Positions 23,189 through 32,596 of a DNA stretch of 64,000 nucleotides are shown here, piece by piece. Under the pieces are notes generated by a model. It was not told where the DNA came from and did not search any database. It was given only the letters and a program-made list of their open reading frames with translations. This stretch comes from DASVFB01 sp963766345 (GTDB taxonomy: Bacteria > Actinomycetota > Thermoleophilia > Gaiellales > Gaiellaceae), in assembly GCA_963766345.1 (NCBI GenBank), contig CAVXZL010000012.1, positions 372,001 through 436,000 on the forward strand. Reading direction: 5' to 3'. A program made the position numbers and the translations under genes. How positions within the stretch are numbered: position 1 is the first letter of the stretch; each line of letters starts with the position of its first letter.

Positions 23189-24700
23189 ATGCGGCACCCG
23201 GTTTGCGGCCAACCCACTCTTCAGGAGGCTCCAATCTCGTCGATCGCCGATCTCTCCGGACGGGCAGCAGACGCAGCCGCGGCACAGGTCCGCGCGCTCT
23301 CGCTCGTCCCGCAGACGGCACCGGAGGCCGCGCCCGCCCCGAGCCGACTCGCTCAGGTCGAGGCAGCGTTCGGCGTCTTCGACGATCACCTCGAGTCCGC
23401 GACGGCGATCGCCGCGGCGAGCGACCGGGCGCGCACCCTCTGTGAGGCCGGCGGCGACGGCGTCGAGGCGGAGACCTCCGCCGCGCTCGCGTTCGCAGCG
23501 GAAGCCCTGACGGGCGTCATGCTGCAGCGCGCGTGGTCGACCGAGACAGTCGCAGAGACCGTCGCGCACGTCGCGCTCATCCTCGACATCCCGCGCGACA
23601 CCGTCGCCCTCGAGCTCTTCGTCCGCGCGGCGTCGAGCCCGCGGCTGCTCGACCTGCCGCCGCTCTTGACGGTCGAGCTGCAGCTCCGGCTGCTGCTCGC
23701 GCTGTCACCCGTCACAGAGGTCTCCCTCTGGGCGGACGAGACGGACCGGCAGCTCCGTTGCGTCAGCCATGCGGGAGATGCTCCGCCGACTCGCCGCGTG
23801 CGCGCGATGGTGCGCCCGATCCTGGACGGCACGGCAGAGGAAGCGGCCACCCAACGCAACTGGATTCACGGCATGCCGGTGCTGCGCTGGCAGCAGCCGT
23901 ACGCCGCGCTGATCGGACGCGCGCAGCCGAACGACGGCGTTCGCGCTCGCGCGTTCCTGCAGGAGGCCGCGCGGTGCCTCGGCCCCGCGCTCGAGCGCGA
24001 GATGCTGCTCGAGCGCAGCGCCGAGCGCGAGCGGACGCTCGCCGAGGCGAGCGAGCGCCAGCTCATGCGACTCGGCTTCGATCTCCACGACGGCCCGCTC
24101 CAGGATCTCGCCGTGCTCGCCATGGACGTGCACACCGCGCGCGCCGAGATCGGCAAGCGCGTCCCGGCCCGCTCGCGCAAGCTCGTCAGCGGCCGACTCG
24201 ACGACATCCACGCGCAGATCAACACGCTCGAGCAGTCGCTGCGCGAGGTCGCGCGCTCGCTCCAGCCGATGAGCGTCCTCGAGCGCCCGCTCGCCGAGGT
24301 GCTGCGCGGCGAGGTCGACAAGTTCGAGCACCGCGGCTCGACGCGCGTGACGCTCGAGCTCGGCGGCGAGCTCGAAGGCCTCACCGCGTCACAGCGCATC
24401 ACGATCTACCGCGTCGTGCAGGAAGGCCTGTCGAACGTCCGCGACCACTCCGAGGCGACGGACGTGCGCGTCACCGTCGACGGCAGGCGCGGGCAGATCA
24501 ACGTCCAGATCGAGGACAACGGCAAGGGCTTCCACGTCGAGCCGACGATGATTCGCGCCGCGAAGAACGGCCGCCTCGGGCTCGTCGGCATCGGCGAGCG
24601 CGTCCGGCTGCTCGGCGGCCAGTTCGACGTCCGCAGCCGCGTCGGCGGGCCGACGGTGCTCAGCGTGACGCTGCTGCGCTGGCGTCCGCCGACCGACTAG
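23189..24700 (+). CDS. Soluble sensor histidine kinase, NarL/DegS type (HisKA_3)
   Basis: The 503-residue protein has no membrane segment. A poorly conserved N-terminal region (1-150) and a GAF-like segment (about 160-280) precede a short coiled coil and the dimerisation box 'RLGFDLHDGPLQDLAVLAMD', where His300 is the expected phosphoacceptor. The ATPase part shows 'VVQEGLSNVRDHS' (N box, Asn416), 'IEDNGKGF' (G1, Asp443) and 'GRLGLVGIGERV' (G2). Enzymes of this class phosphorylate LuxR-type response regulators, and two such genes follow immediately. The ATG at 23189 is preferred over a TTG at 23129 because AGGGAGG lies 7 bases before it. The gene converges with the next one, with only 6 bp between the stops. 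The signal is probably cytoplasmic, since no export feature is seen. Confidence 0.88.
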   Translation: MRHPVCGQPTLQEAPISSIADLSGRAADAAAAQVRALSLVPQTAPEAAPAPSRLAQVEAAFGVFDDHLESATAIAAASDRARTLCEAGGDGVEAETSAALAFAAEALTGVMLQRAWSTETVAETVAHVALILDIPRDTVALELFVRAASSPRLLDLPPLLTVELQLRLLLALSPVTEVSLWADETDRQLRCVSHAGDAPPTRRVRAMVRPILDGTAEEAATQRNWIHGMPVLRWQQPYAALIGRAQPNDGVRARAFLQEAARCLGPALEREMLLERSAERERTLAEASERQLMRLGFDLHDGPLQDLAVLAMDVHTARAEIGKRVPARSRKLVSGRLDDIHAQINTLEQSLREVARSLQPMSVLERPLAEVLRGEVDKFEHRGSTRVTLELGGELEGLTASQRITIYRVVQEGLSNVRDHSEATDVRVTVDGRRGQINVQIEDNGKGFHVEPTMIRAAKNGRLGLVGIGERVRLLGGQFDVRSRVGGPTVLSVTLLRWRPPTD

Positions 24701-24706
24701 CGGACT

Positions 24707-25401
24707 TCACGCCTCGGCTTCCTCGAGGGCGCGTACTGCGGCCGCGCGGTCCTTCGCGTTGAGCTTGTTGACGGCGAGCCCGAGGTGGCGACGGACCGTC
24801 ACGCGGCGAGATGTGCAGCCGCTCCGCGATCTCGGCCGGTCGAGAGACCGCGCCGCAGCAGCTCGAGCACCTCGGACTGGCGCCGCGTCAGCTCCACGGC
24901 CGGGCGGCCCGGAACCTGCACGCGCCGCCGTAGCCCGCGCGCGCGAAACTCGTCGGCGAGCGCGCCGAGCAGCTCGCGCGGGATCGCCGGCTCGCCGCGC
25001 CGGACCGCCTGGAGCGCGCGGCCGATGCCCGCCGGCGCCGCCGCTCTCGAGGATGTAGCCCGACGCACCGGCGCGAAGCGCGTCGATCAACTCGTCCGCA
25101 TCCGCGCGCTCGACGAGGAGGACGGCGGCCGTCGCACGGTGCAGCGCGCCTTGACCAGCGCCAGCGCCGCGACGCCTTCCTCGGCCTCGCCGCCGTGAAC
25201 GACGCAGATGTCCGGACGCACGCGGATCGCAGCCGCCGCGGCGGTCACGCCGTCGGCCGCCTCCGCCGTCACGACGAAGCCGCTCGCCTCGAGCAGCGCG
25301 CGGATCCCGGCGCGAACGCCGGGCGTCGGCGCGACGACGAGCGCACGCGCCTCGCGCCCCTCGGGCTCGTCCCTGGAACGGGGGATGGCGTGAGCCGACA
25401 C
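24707..25401 (-). CDS. LuxR/NarL-family response regulator, frame-broken
   Basis: Reading leftwards, a degenerate receiver begins 'ARALVVAPTPGVRAGIRAL' and continues 'LIDALRAGASGYILES'. A linker and the HTH 'VELTRRQSEVLELLRRGLS', then 'RVTVRRHLGLAVNKL', follow. The pieces lie in different frames, with shifts near 25130, 25045 and 24830-24800. The usual acidic pocket is poor: the expected DD after the first strand is replaced by 'VVAPTP', and the phospho-Asp position reads 'ICVVHGG'. It may be an atypical, phosphorylation-independent regulator, or it may be decaying. The proposed GTG start at 25401 lies 21 bp from the divergent regulator at 25423, so the two share a control region. Confidence 0.7.
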
Positions 25402-25422
25402 CTCGTCTAGGCTTCCGCCGGT

Positions 25423-26059
25423 ATGCGCGTCCTGATCGCCGACGACCATCCGCTCATTCTCGCGGGAATCAAGTCCGCGCTCGAAGACGCGCACGGACTT
25501 CGAGGTCGTCGCGGAGACGAACAACGGCGCCCAGGTGCTGCCGCTCGTCTCGCAGACGAACCCCGACCTCGCGCTCCTCGACATGCGGATGCCCGGCATG
25601 GACGGGCTCACGTGCCTCGAGCGGATCCGCAAGCGCCACCCCGAGGTGAAGGTCGTGATCCTGTCGGTGTCGACGGATCCCGGGGTCATCCAGGACGTCC
25701 TCAACCGCGGCGCGAGCGCCTACATCGTCAAGAGCGTGAACCCGGCCGACGTGCCGTCCGCGCTGCGCCAGGCCGTCGAGGGCTCCGTCTTCAGCGCGAT
25801 CGGCCTACCCGAGACGCAGGTCGTGGACGACGCCGCGAAGGCCGCGGGCCTGACCGAGCGCGAGACGGCGATCCTGAAGGCGCTGGCGCGAGGCCTGTCG
25901 AACGACGCGATCGGCAAGGAGCTCTGGGTCGCCGAGCAGACGGTGAAGTTCCACCTGACGAACATCTACCGCAAGCTCGGCGTGTCGAACCGCACCGAGG
26001 CGACGCGCTACGCCTACGAGAACGGGCTCGTGGATCACTCGCTGCGCGATCACCGCTGA
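25423..26059 (+). CDS. NarL/FixJ-type response regulator, one frameshift
   Basis: The N-terminus 'MRVLIADDHPLILAGIKSAL' carries the acidic pair of a receiver. 'LALLDMRMPGMDGL' holds the phospho-Asp, and 'VVILSVS' and 'ASAYIVKS' the conserved Ser and Lys. The C-terminal LuxR helix-turn-helix reads 'LTERETAILKALARGLSNDA' and 'VKFHLTNIYRKLGVSNRTEA'. The frame changes once near 25490, where one extra base separates 'ALEDA' from 'DFEVVAETNNGAQVL'. The total of about 211 residues is normal for the family. It is the likely partner of the kinase at 23189. An IS remnant begins 10 bp after its stop. Confidence 0.85.
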
Positions 26060-26068
26060 CGCTTCGCT

Positions 26069-26672
26069 AGGTGTAGTTCCCAAGGAGGTCGTTCAACCTT
26101 AACGCGGGCGGTTGGTGGGCTGAGGCCGCCGTGGGGTCGTCGGTAGTTGTAGCGGTCGACGTAGGCGGTGAGCGCCGCGGCGCGTCGGGCTGCGCGACCG
26201 TAGATGCGCGCGTTGGCCCACTCGTTGACCAGCGTCTGGATTTGCCTCCGCTTTGCCGTTGGTGGGTGGCCGTCCCGGCTTGATCGCAAAGGTGCTTCAG
26301 TCCGAGCGAGCGGAGCGCAGCGCCGTAGGCGTGTGCGATCTGACAAGGAGCCGTTGTCGGTCATCACGGAGCGGACGGTGATGCCGCGGGCGGCGTACCA
26401 GGCGACGGCGCCGAGAAAGGCGATCGCGCACGCTGCGGTGAGATATCGAGCACGTCGGCGTGAGCGAGCCAGCTGTAGTCGTTAACCCGCGCGATTCAGC
26501 CACTTCGCGGCCATGCGTCCAGGGCTCCTCGAGCACTCGCCGACAGATCAAACGACGGCTGCTCGGACGTGTCCGATGGGAGCTTCATCCGGTGCCTCCT
26601 CAGGGACTGGGTGCCTCGACACCACCAGCCTCCGAGGAGGCCCGATGAACAAGGTCGTTAGGAACTACACCT
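26069..26672 (-). mobile_element. Truncated IS481-type insertion sequence
   Basis: The ends carry a perfect 12-bp inverted repeat (AGGTGTAGTTCC at 26069-26080 and its complement at 26661-26672), after which the ends diverge. Minus-strand fragments in several frames read 'YSWLAHADVLDIS', 'MTDNGS', 'IQTLVNEWANARIYG' and 'YVDRYNYRRPHGGLSPPTAR'. These match the DDE integrase core of IS481-type transposases, with the second Asp in TDNG and the Glu in NEWA. At about 0.6 kb it lacks the N-terminal HTH half of a roughly 1 kb element and is probably inactive. I could not find a convincing target-site duplication. Confidence 0.8.
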
Positions 26673-26694
26673 GGGAAGTACAGACGCGCTTCGA

Positions 26695-27074
26695 CCGCCG
26701 CGGAAGCGCCAAATGCACGCGGCAACGAGGTGGATGGCGGCGCGTACTCCCAGCACCACGCCGGAAACCTCGCGCGTCTTCCGCACGAGGCTGATCAGGA
26801 ACCGCGCGAGCGACTCGGGCACATATCTCTCGTCGACGGTCGTTCAAAGGAGCAGGAAGCGGCTTTTCGGAGACGAGCCAGCGCGTCCCCGAGCATGTCC
26901 GGCGAGACGCCGCGATGCGGGATCAAGAGCATCTTGATCTCGTCCTGCTTCGATGCGTATTCGAGCACGACCTTCACGAAGAAGCGGTCGAGCTGACTCC
27001 GGCAGCGGGAAGATCAGATCCCCTCGCGCGAGGAACACGCGCGGCGCCGACCACGATCCGGCGAATCCCGGCAT
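26695..27074 (-). pseudogene. Remnant of a MoxR-type AAA+ ATPase
   Basis: Minus-strand pieces read 'FLARGDLIFPLPES', then after a shift near 27000 'QLDRFFVKVVLEYASKQDEI', and in another frame 'YVPESLARFLISLVRKTREV' and 'GVVLGVRAAIHLVA'. These correspond to the 'GTYPLPEAQLDRFL' segment and the C-terminal helical lid of MoxR ATPases. The P-loop half is absent. MoxR proteins normally pair with DUF58 and von Willebrand A-domain proteins, none of which is nearby. Together with the adjoining IS fragment this marks a degraded, rearranged spot. Confidence 0.7.
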
Positions 27075-27090
27075 AGAGGGCCTGCTCCTA

Positions 27091-27120
27091 TTGGCTTGAA
27101 CCCGAAGGTGTGGTTATATA
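27091..27120 (+). promoter_or_regulatory. Candidate sigma-70-type promoter for the secreted protein gene
   Basis: TTGGCT at 27091-27096 and TATATA at 27115-27120 are separated by 18 bp in an AT-rich patch unusual for this contig. The start codon at 27172 would then have a leader of about 45 bases. Confidence 0.35.
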
Positions 27121-27171
27121 GGCGAATCGAACAAAAACTGCGAGCTGGTCTGCGGAAAGTAGAGGATTGGC

Positions 27172-28287
27172 ATGAAAAAGCGTAAGCCTTTGGGGCGCGC
27201 CGGCGTTGCCCTTGTAGTTGTGTCGGCTGCGATCGTGGCCGCGCTTGTAGGAGGAGCGAGTACTGGTCGAGCGGCGACGCTCTTCAACATCGAGCTCACG
27301 CCGCTGATCGGGACGTCAGACGTGAACGTGATCCAGCAAGTCTCCTACGCGGGGAAGATCGGCTACCACCTCCACATACTGAATAACGACACCAGTAACA
27401 CGCAGCATGCGTCGGTCGTCGTCACGAGCGACCTCGCGACGTTCGAGAACGATTCCGACAGCACAAGCTGCACGGTGAATCCCAATAATGCGCATCAGAT
27501 GGTGTGCACACCATTCGGCGGCACGTTCGCACCGGGACAGACCTTCGACGTAAATCTCCGCTTCACCGCTCCCGCGACGGGACCGGTGACCGGAGAGAAA
27601 GTCAAGACGTGCGCATCAATCAGCGTGTCGGCTCAGACTGTCGGCGGGAAGAAGAACGGGAACAACGGCACGACGGTCGCCACCACCTGTCCTACCGGAT
27701 TTGATGACCCCGGTGCCGTTCTGACGAACATCGTCGAGAACACCACCAAGGACGACACGTACCTACACAAGCACGAGCATGCTGAGACGGGCAACCTGAG
27801 CTTGCCTGATCATCCGCAGAACTTCAGGCTGGACACGCCGCTCGACAAGCTGTTCGGCGATCCCTTCGGCATTGCCGTCTCGATCCACGACGTCCTCGGG
27901 GCGCCTGTTGAGTGCACCGCCAATTCGACCACTGACTGTTTCCCGGCTGAGACCCTGCTGAAGATTCCAACGGCATCCTCCGTCACCATCTCGGGCAACC
28001 CGTTCTACGACGGGAGCCTCGTGTTTCCCCTCAGCCCGTATAACCCGTACTCGTGGACGATGAACGCGCAGTATCCGCAGGGGTCCAACTTCAAGCTGCA
28101 CGGCATCTACCACATCGAGGACGGCGGCGCGTTTCAGCAGCTGCTGAAGTGCGACGATCCCCTCGTCGGTGGCGCTCCAACCGTGGATTTCCCGCTCTGC
28201 TACGACACGAAGGACCAGATCACGAACAAGAGGATGCTCGTTGCGACCGGGCGCGGCCTCGAGAACGGCGCCCTGGGCTGGAACTAA
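27172..28287 (+). CDS. Secreted protein of unknown function
   Basis: The 371-residue product has a clear signal peptide: 'MKKRKPLGRAG', a hydrophobic core to about residue 30, and a cleavage-like 'GRAA'. Residues about 40-170 look like one beta-sandwich with the composition of DUF11-type surface domains. The rest is rich in Asn, Pro and aromatic residues, with eight cysteines in the mature part that could form disulfides. An AGAGGA sequence precedes the ATG. The gene is visibly less GC-rich than its neighbours, which could mean recent transfer. It converges with the next gene and the two stop codons overlap by 3 bp. I do not recognise a family. Confidence 0.75.
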   Translation: MKKRKPLGRAGVALVVVSAAIVAALVGGASTGRAATLFNIELTPLIGTSDVNVIQQVSYAGKIGYHLHILNNDTSNTQHASVVVTSDLATFENDSDSTSCTVNPNNAHQMVCTPFGGTFAPGQTFDVNLRFTAPATGPVTGEKVKTCASISVSAQTVGGKKNGNNGTTVATTCPTGFDDPGAVLTNIVENTTKDDTYLHKHEHAETGNLSLPDHPQNFRLDTPLDKLFGDPFGIAVSIHDVLGAPVECTANSTTDCFPAETLLKIPTASSVTISGNPFYDGSLVFPLSPYNPYSWTMNAQYPQGSNFKLHGIYHIEDGGAFQQLLKCDDPLVGGAPTVDFPLCYDTKDQITNKRMLVATGRGLENGALGWN

Positions 28288-31200
28288 CCGCGCGATAGAC
28301 GATCAGGCAGCGGCTGGGCCGCCGGCGCAAGTTGCGCGTAGACGTGGCCCAGCCGCTCGAGGATGACCGGGCTTCCCTTCGCCTGTGCCAGCTCGCGCGC
28401 GCGGGCGAGTACGTCAGTGCCCTCAGGCTCATCTCCGGCGAGTAGCAGCACCGAGGCGAGGCATGCGAGCGCGTTCACCTGGTTGAGGACGTCGTCGGTC
28501 GGCGTGAGCAACTCCACGGCCTCGCGCGCTAGGGCCTCGGCCTCGTCGAGCTCGCCGTGGGAGGCGCGCACCTTCGCCCGCGTCGACCGCCAGAGCGCCT
28601 GAGCCTCGATGTCGTCCTCGGCCGCGAGCGCCTCGGTCTCCCGAGACAGCGCCTCGGCTTCGGCGAAGCGTCCCTGTGCGCTAACCGCCTCGGCGAGCAG
28701 CCCGGCGACCGACGAGAGCAGGTAACGCTCGCCGAGCCGCGAGAAGTAGTCGTAGCCTCGGCGCAGATCGCGCTCGGCCGCCGCCGCGTCGCCTGCCAAC
28801 AGCTCCACGCGCCCCGAAGAGAAAGAGACGGTAGCGGCGTCGACCGGCAAGCCGAGCTCTTCGAAGGTTGCCGACGCCTGGCCGTAGAGCTCTCGGGCGC
28901 GCTCGAAGTTCCCGCGCATCGCTTCGAGCTGCCCGAGCACGCAGACGACGACGGCCCCCGCCTGTCGGTCGCCTTCGACGCGCGCGGCGACTTCCTCGAC
29001 TCGGAGGATGCCCTCGTCAACCGGCGTCGGGCCGTACACCGCCGACTGGGCGTACTGGACAGACGCGCGCCGTTCCTGGCGCACGTCGCCGGCAAGGCGC
29101 GCGTGCTCGATTGCCCGCTCGAATGCGTCGGCGGCGGCTCCGTAGCGACATGCCCTGCCGTCGATCCAGGCCAGCACCCGCCAGGCGCGCGCCAACCCCA
29201 CGTGGTCGCCCTCCTGCTCGCAAAGCGTAATCGCCTGGCTGGCGACCGCGGTCGCTTGCTCGCTCCATCTATCAATGTCGCCGGTGAGGAGCCGCACGAG
29301 CAACTCAACGAGCCTTGCGTTAGCCGCGAGCGTGAGCTCACCCACGAGCTCGGCCGTCGCAATGGCGTCTTCGAGCAGGCTCGCGGCCTCCTCGAACCTG
29401 CCGAGCTGCGTCAACGCTTCCCCAAGGTCGGAGAAGATCGCCAGGCGCTGTGGGTCCGTCGGCGGCAGCGGCGACGTGGCGCGAAGCAGCAGATTCGCGG
29501 CTGCATTCATGTCGCCGCGCACGAACGCCCGCCGACCCGCCGAGGCGAGCCGCCTCGAAGCCTCCGCACCGACCTCGAGCGCGTGATCGTCGGCCACGCC
29601 GAGCTCGATGAGGTAGCGATGGGCGTGCTCGAGGTGGTAGCCGGAGATCTCCTCGAACTCCGCTGCGCGGTCACCGTTCACCCGATCGGCCCACTGCACG
29701 AAGCGCTCGTGCAGCGTCGCGCGCGCACGCTTCAGCAGCCCGTCGTAGACGCTGTCCCGGATCAAGATGTGATCGAAGCGGTAGAGGCTGCCCGACTCGG
29801 AGCGGACGAACTGCTTCCTGGTCAATTCGTCGAGTCGCGGAGCAACCTGGTCTTGGACGAACTCTTCCACCAGCTCCTGCACTGCGGCTTGCTGGAAGAA
29901 GTGCCCGATTACCGACGCGGGGTCGATCACGGCACGCTGCTCCCGCTCGAGGGCGTCGATCCGGGCGGTCAGGAGCGCCTGGATCGTGGGCGGCACCCAG
30001 CCCTCCGGCAGCTCGTCGGTACGCCAAACCCCGTCCTCGAGCAGCAGAAGCCCCTCGTCGATCATCATCGACAGCAACTGCTCGACGAACAGCGGGTTTC
30101 CATCGGCGGCCTCGACGATGCGGACTCGCGCCTCCTCCGCGATCTCGCCTTCGCCAAGGAGGTTGTCGATGACCTGCGCGCTCTCGGCGCCCGAGAGCGG
30201 CGCCAGCGCAAGGCGTTCGACCTGCTCCCACGCCGGACGCTTTTCAAGGACCTCGGGCCGCGCGACACAGAGAAGAAGCGCAGGCGCGTCCTCCGCGGTC
30301 TCGACGACGTGGTCGATCAGGTCGAGCAGCGCCGGCTCGGCCCAGTGCAGATCCTCGAATACGAGTACGAGCGGCCGGCGGCAAGACAACGTCTCCACGA
30401 GCTTGCGCGCTGCCCAAAAGACCTCAGGAAGTGGATACTGCTGCTCCGAGAGGCCGACGGCGGAAGCGAGCCGCTCGAACACCTCCTCGTTGCCCTCACC
30501 CAGAAGCCCCGCGATCTTGGCGCGTGCGGCCGCGCGATCGTCGGCATCCTCGACTCCCGATGCTTCCCGGAGCGCCTCGACGAGCGGCCAGAACGTGATC
30601 CCGTCGCCGTAGGAGAGGCATCGGCCGCGAATGACCAGCGCGCGCTCCGCGGCCGCCTCGCAAACGTGTTCGACGAGCCGGGACTTGCCGACGCCGGCGT
30701 CGCCTGCGATGAGCACGCGCGCGCAGGTGCGCGACTCGATCGCGATGTCGAGCGTCTCGCCGACCTGCTCCGCCTCGCTCTCGCGGCCGACGAGCGGCGA
30801 CCGCACGGCCTCGGTCACCCGCCGGTCGTGGACGCCCAGGAGCCGGAATGCGGGGACCCGCTCCGCTTTCCCCTTCAGCTCGAGCGGCTCGACGGGCTCG
30901 ACGTCGACGTTGTCGCGGACCAGTCGGTAGGTCAGCTCTCCGAGCAGCACCTCACACGTGCCGGCTGCCTGTTCGAGGCGCGCGGCGGTGTTGACCGGGT
31001 CACCGGTGACGAGCCGTTGCCCCGTGGTCGAATCGCCGGCGACGACCTCTCCCGTATTGACGCCGATGCGATTCGCGAGCGAGACGCCGTACGTGCGCTC
31101 GAGTCCCTCGTTCAGCCCGGCGAGCGCCTCCTGCATTCCCCGGGCCGCCCGGACCGCGCGCAGCGCATCGTCCTCGTGCACGCGGGGGAGCCCGAACACG

Positions 31201-31475
31201 GCCATCACCGCGTCGCCGATGAACTTCTCGATCGTGCCGCCGTGGCGCGTGATCTCGGCGCTCATCGAGTCGAAATAGCGGGACATCGTCTCGCGTAGCG
31301 ACTCGGAGTCGAGCTGCTCGCCGAGGCTCGTCGAGCCCTTCAGGTCGCAAAAGAGAATCGTGACGAGCTTTCGCACCTCCTGCGCAGGTACGGCGGGCGC
31401 GAGCGGCGTTCCGCAGAAGCCGCACAGGCGGAACTTCGCGGGATTTTCCTCCCCGCAATTTGGGCAAAGCTGCAT
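28284..31475 (-). CDS. Zinc-ribbon / class III cyclase / AAA ATPase / TPR regulatory protein
   Basis: The 1,063-residue protein starts at the ATG at 31475, placing a zinc ribbon (CPNC...CGFC, residues 4-22) at the N-terminus. A class III nucleotide cyclase domain follows (about 35-200) with metal-binding motifs 'FCDLKGST' and 'GDAVMAVFG' and 'GVNTGEVVAGD'. The P-loop 'GDAGVGKS' (about 258-265) opens an ATPase of the large LuxR/AfsR-like type. The C-terminal half is TPR-like helical repeats. Such proteins are common in actinobacteria and related groups and act as cytoplasmic signalling ATPases; cyclase activity must be shown case by case. The gene is intact, unlike many neighbours. A frame open upstream to 31583 would overlap the divergent SAM hydrolase gene and is not favoured. 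Confidence 0.9.
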   Translation of the reverse strand: MQLCPNCGEENPAKFRLCGFCGTPLAPAVPAQEVRKLVTILFCDLKGSTSLGEQLDSESLRETMSRYFDSMSAEITRHGGTIEKFIGDAVMAVFGLPRVHEDDALRAVRAARGMQEALAGLNEGLERTYGVSLANRIGVNTGEVVAGDSTTGQRLVTGDPVNTAARLEQAAGTCEVLLGELTYRLVRDNVDVEPVEPLELKGKAERVPAFRLLGVHDRRVTEAVRSPLVGRESEAEQVGETLDIAIESRTCARVLIAGDAGVGKSRLVEHVCEAAAERALVIRGRCLSYGDGITFWPLVEALREASGVEDADDRAAARAKIAGLLGEGNEEVFERLASAVGLSEQQYPLPEVFWAARKLVETLSCRRPLVLVFEDLHWAEPALLDLIDHVVETAEDAPALLLCVARPEVLEKRPAWEQVERLALAPLSGAESAQVIDNLLGEGEIAEEARVRIVEAADGNPLFVEQLLSMMIDEGLLLLEDGVWRTDELPEGWVPPTIQALLTARIDALEREQRAVIDPASVIGHFFQQAAVQELVEEFVQDQVAPRLDELTRKQFVRSESGSLYRFDHILIRDSVYDGLLKRARATLHERFVQWADRVNGDRAAEFEEISGYHLEHAHRYLIELGVADDHALEVGAEASRRLASAGRRAFVRGDMNAAANLLLRATSPLPPTDPQRLAIFSDLGEALTQLGRFEEAASLLEDAIATAELVGELTLAANARLVELLVRLLTGDIDRWSEQATAVASQAITLCEQEGDHVGLARAWRVLAWIDGRACRYGAAADAFERAIEHARLAGDVRQERRASVQYAQSAVYGPTPVDEGILRVEEVAARVEGDRQAGAVVVCVLGQLEAMRGNFERARELYGQASATFEELGLPVDAATVSFSSGRVELLAGDAAAAERDLRRGYDYFSRLGERYLLSSVAGLLAEAVSAQGRFAEAEALSRETEALAAEDDIEAQALWRSTRAKVRASHGELDEAEALAREAVELLTPTDDVLNQVNALACLASVLLLAGDEPEGTDVLARARELAQAKGSPVILERLGHVYAQLAPAAQPLPDRLSRG

Positions 31476-31581
31476 GTCAATCAGTGTAGGGCGCCCGCTG
31501 ACTTGGCAAAAGGGCGCGCCGGGCGTACCGGCTTGCACTTGCATCGGACGAGCGCGAGACTTCGCCGATGGTGCGTCGCGC

Positions 31582-32397
31582 ATGACTCCCCCGATCGTCT
31601 TCCTCTCGGACTTCGGCTACCGGAACGAATGGGTCGGGATCTGCCACGCTGTCATCAACAAGATCGCTCCGGAGAGCCACGTGATCGATCTCTCACACGG
31701 CGTACCGCCACTCGATGTCCGCGCCGGGGCGCTCCTCTTGTCCGACTCGCTTCCCTATCTCCGCCACGACGCTGTCGTCCTCGCGGTCGTCGATCCGAGC
31801 GTGGGCCGTGAGCTCGATATCGCAATCAAGACGGGGAACGGACGGATTCTCGTCGGCCCCGACAACGGGCTGCTCGCTCCGGCGTGGCGTGCAGCCGAGG
31901 GGGTGGCGAACGCCGTCTCGATTACGTCCTCCGAGATCCTGCTCGAACCAGTCTCGCAGTCGTTCCACGCACGCGACGTTTTCGCCCCGGCCGCAGCACA
32001 CCTGGCAGCCGGTGCATCGCTCGACGATCTCGGCGAGCCGATCGAGCCGCAAACGCTCGTCGATCTCCACGTTTCCGAGCCCACAGTCGAGCCCGGCAAG
32101 ATCGCGTGCGAGGTGCTCGACCTCAATCGATTCGGGAACGTTCAACTCAACGTCCGCACTTCCCACCTCGCAGCAGCAGGCCTCGACCAGGCGGAGCGCA
32201 TCTCGGTCGAGGCCACCTCCGGCAGCGCGATCGTCAAGCGCGTGGCGACATACGCGGACCTTACGGAGGGCGAGTGGGGTCTAATGGTCGACCCGCGTGG
32301 CTGGCTCTCGGTCATCCGCGGAAACCCGTCCAACGCCGCCGCCGACCTCGGAGTCGGCGCCGACGACCTAGTCTGGCTCACCCGGGAGCGCGACTGA
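31582..32397 (+). CDS. S-adenosyl-L-methionine hydrolase (SAM hydroxide adenosyltransferase, DUF62)
   Basis: The 271-residue product shows the family's N-terminal 'PIVFLSDFGYRNEWVG' followed by 'VIDLSHGVPPLDVRAGALLL', 'VVLAVVDPSVG', 'GPDNGLL' and 'FHARDVFAPAAAHLA', and has the usual length. Members use the conserved Asp/Arg/His set to activate water and split SAM to adenosine and methionine. They are homologous to fluorinase and chlorinase but lack the halogenase insertion. The ATG at 31582 is the first start in frame consistent with the N-terminal motif. It is divergent from the cyclase gene with 106 bp between, which must hold both promoters. Confidence 0.9.
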   Translation: MTPPIVFLSDFGYRNEWVGICHAVINKIAPESHVIDLSHGVPPLDVRAGALLLSDSLPYLRHDAVVLAVVDPSVGRELDIAIKTGNGRILVGPDNGLLAPAWRAAEGVANAVSITSSEILLEPVSQSFHARDVFAPAAAHLAAGASLDDLGEPIEPQTLVDLHVSEPTVEPGKIACEVLDLNRFGNVQLNVRTSHLAAAGLDQAERISVEATSGSAIVKRVATYADLTEGEWGLMVDPRGWLSVIRGNPSNAAADLGVGADDLVWLTRERD

Positions 32398-32596
32398 GCT
32401 CGTCATTGTTCGGCGTTACACCGTCGGGCGCTGTTCACACCGGCGCAGCAGCAACACTTCGAGGTCAGGTCGGGGAGTTGTACGCGCGCAGATCTCGCAG
32501 CGGACGCTGCGCCTCGTGTAGACGTACACGAACTTCGCGAGCGTGGAATCCATCTAACGAGCGGCGGCCTCCGTCGTGCTTATGCGTTGGTGCGCT

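Noticed and set aside
28557..31298. A 913-codon plus-strand frame opposite the cyclase/ATPase gene
   Set aside because: It is antisense to an intact, motif-rich 1,063-residue protein and its translation shows no domain.
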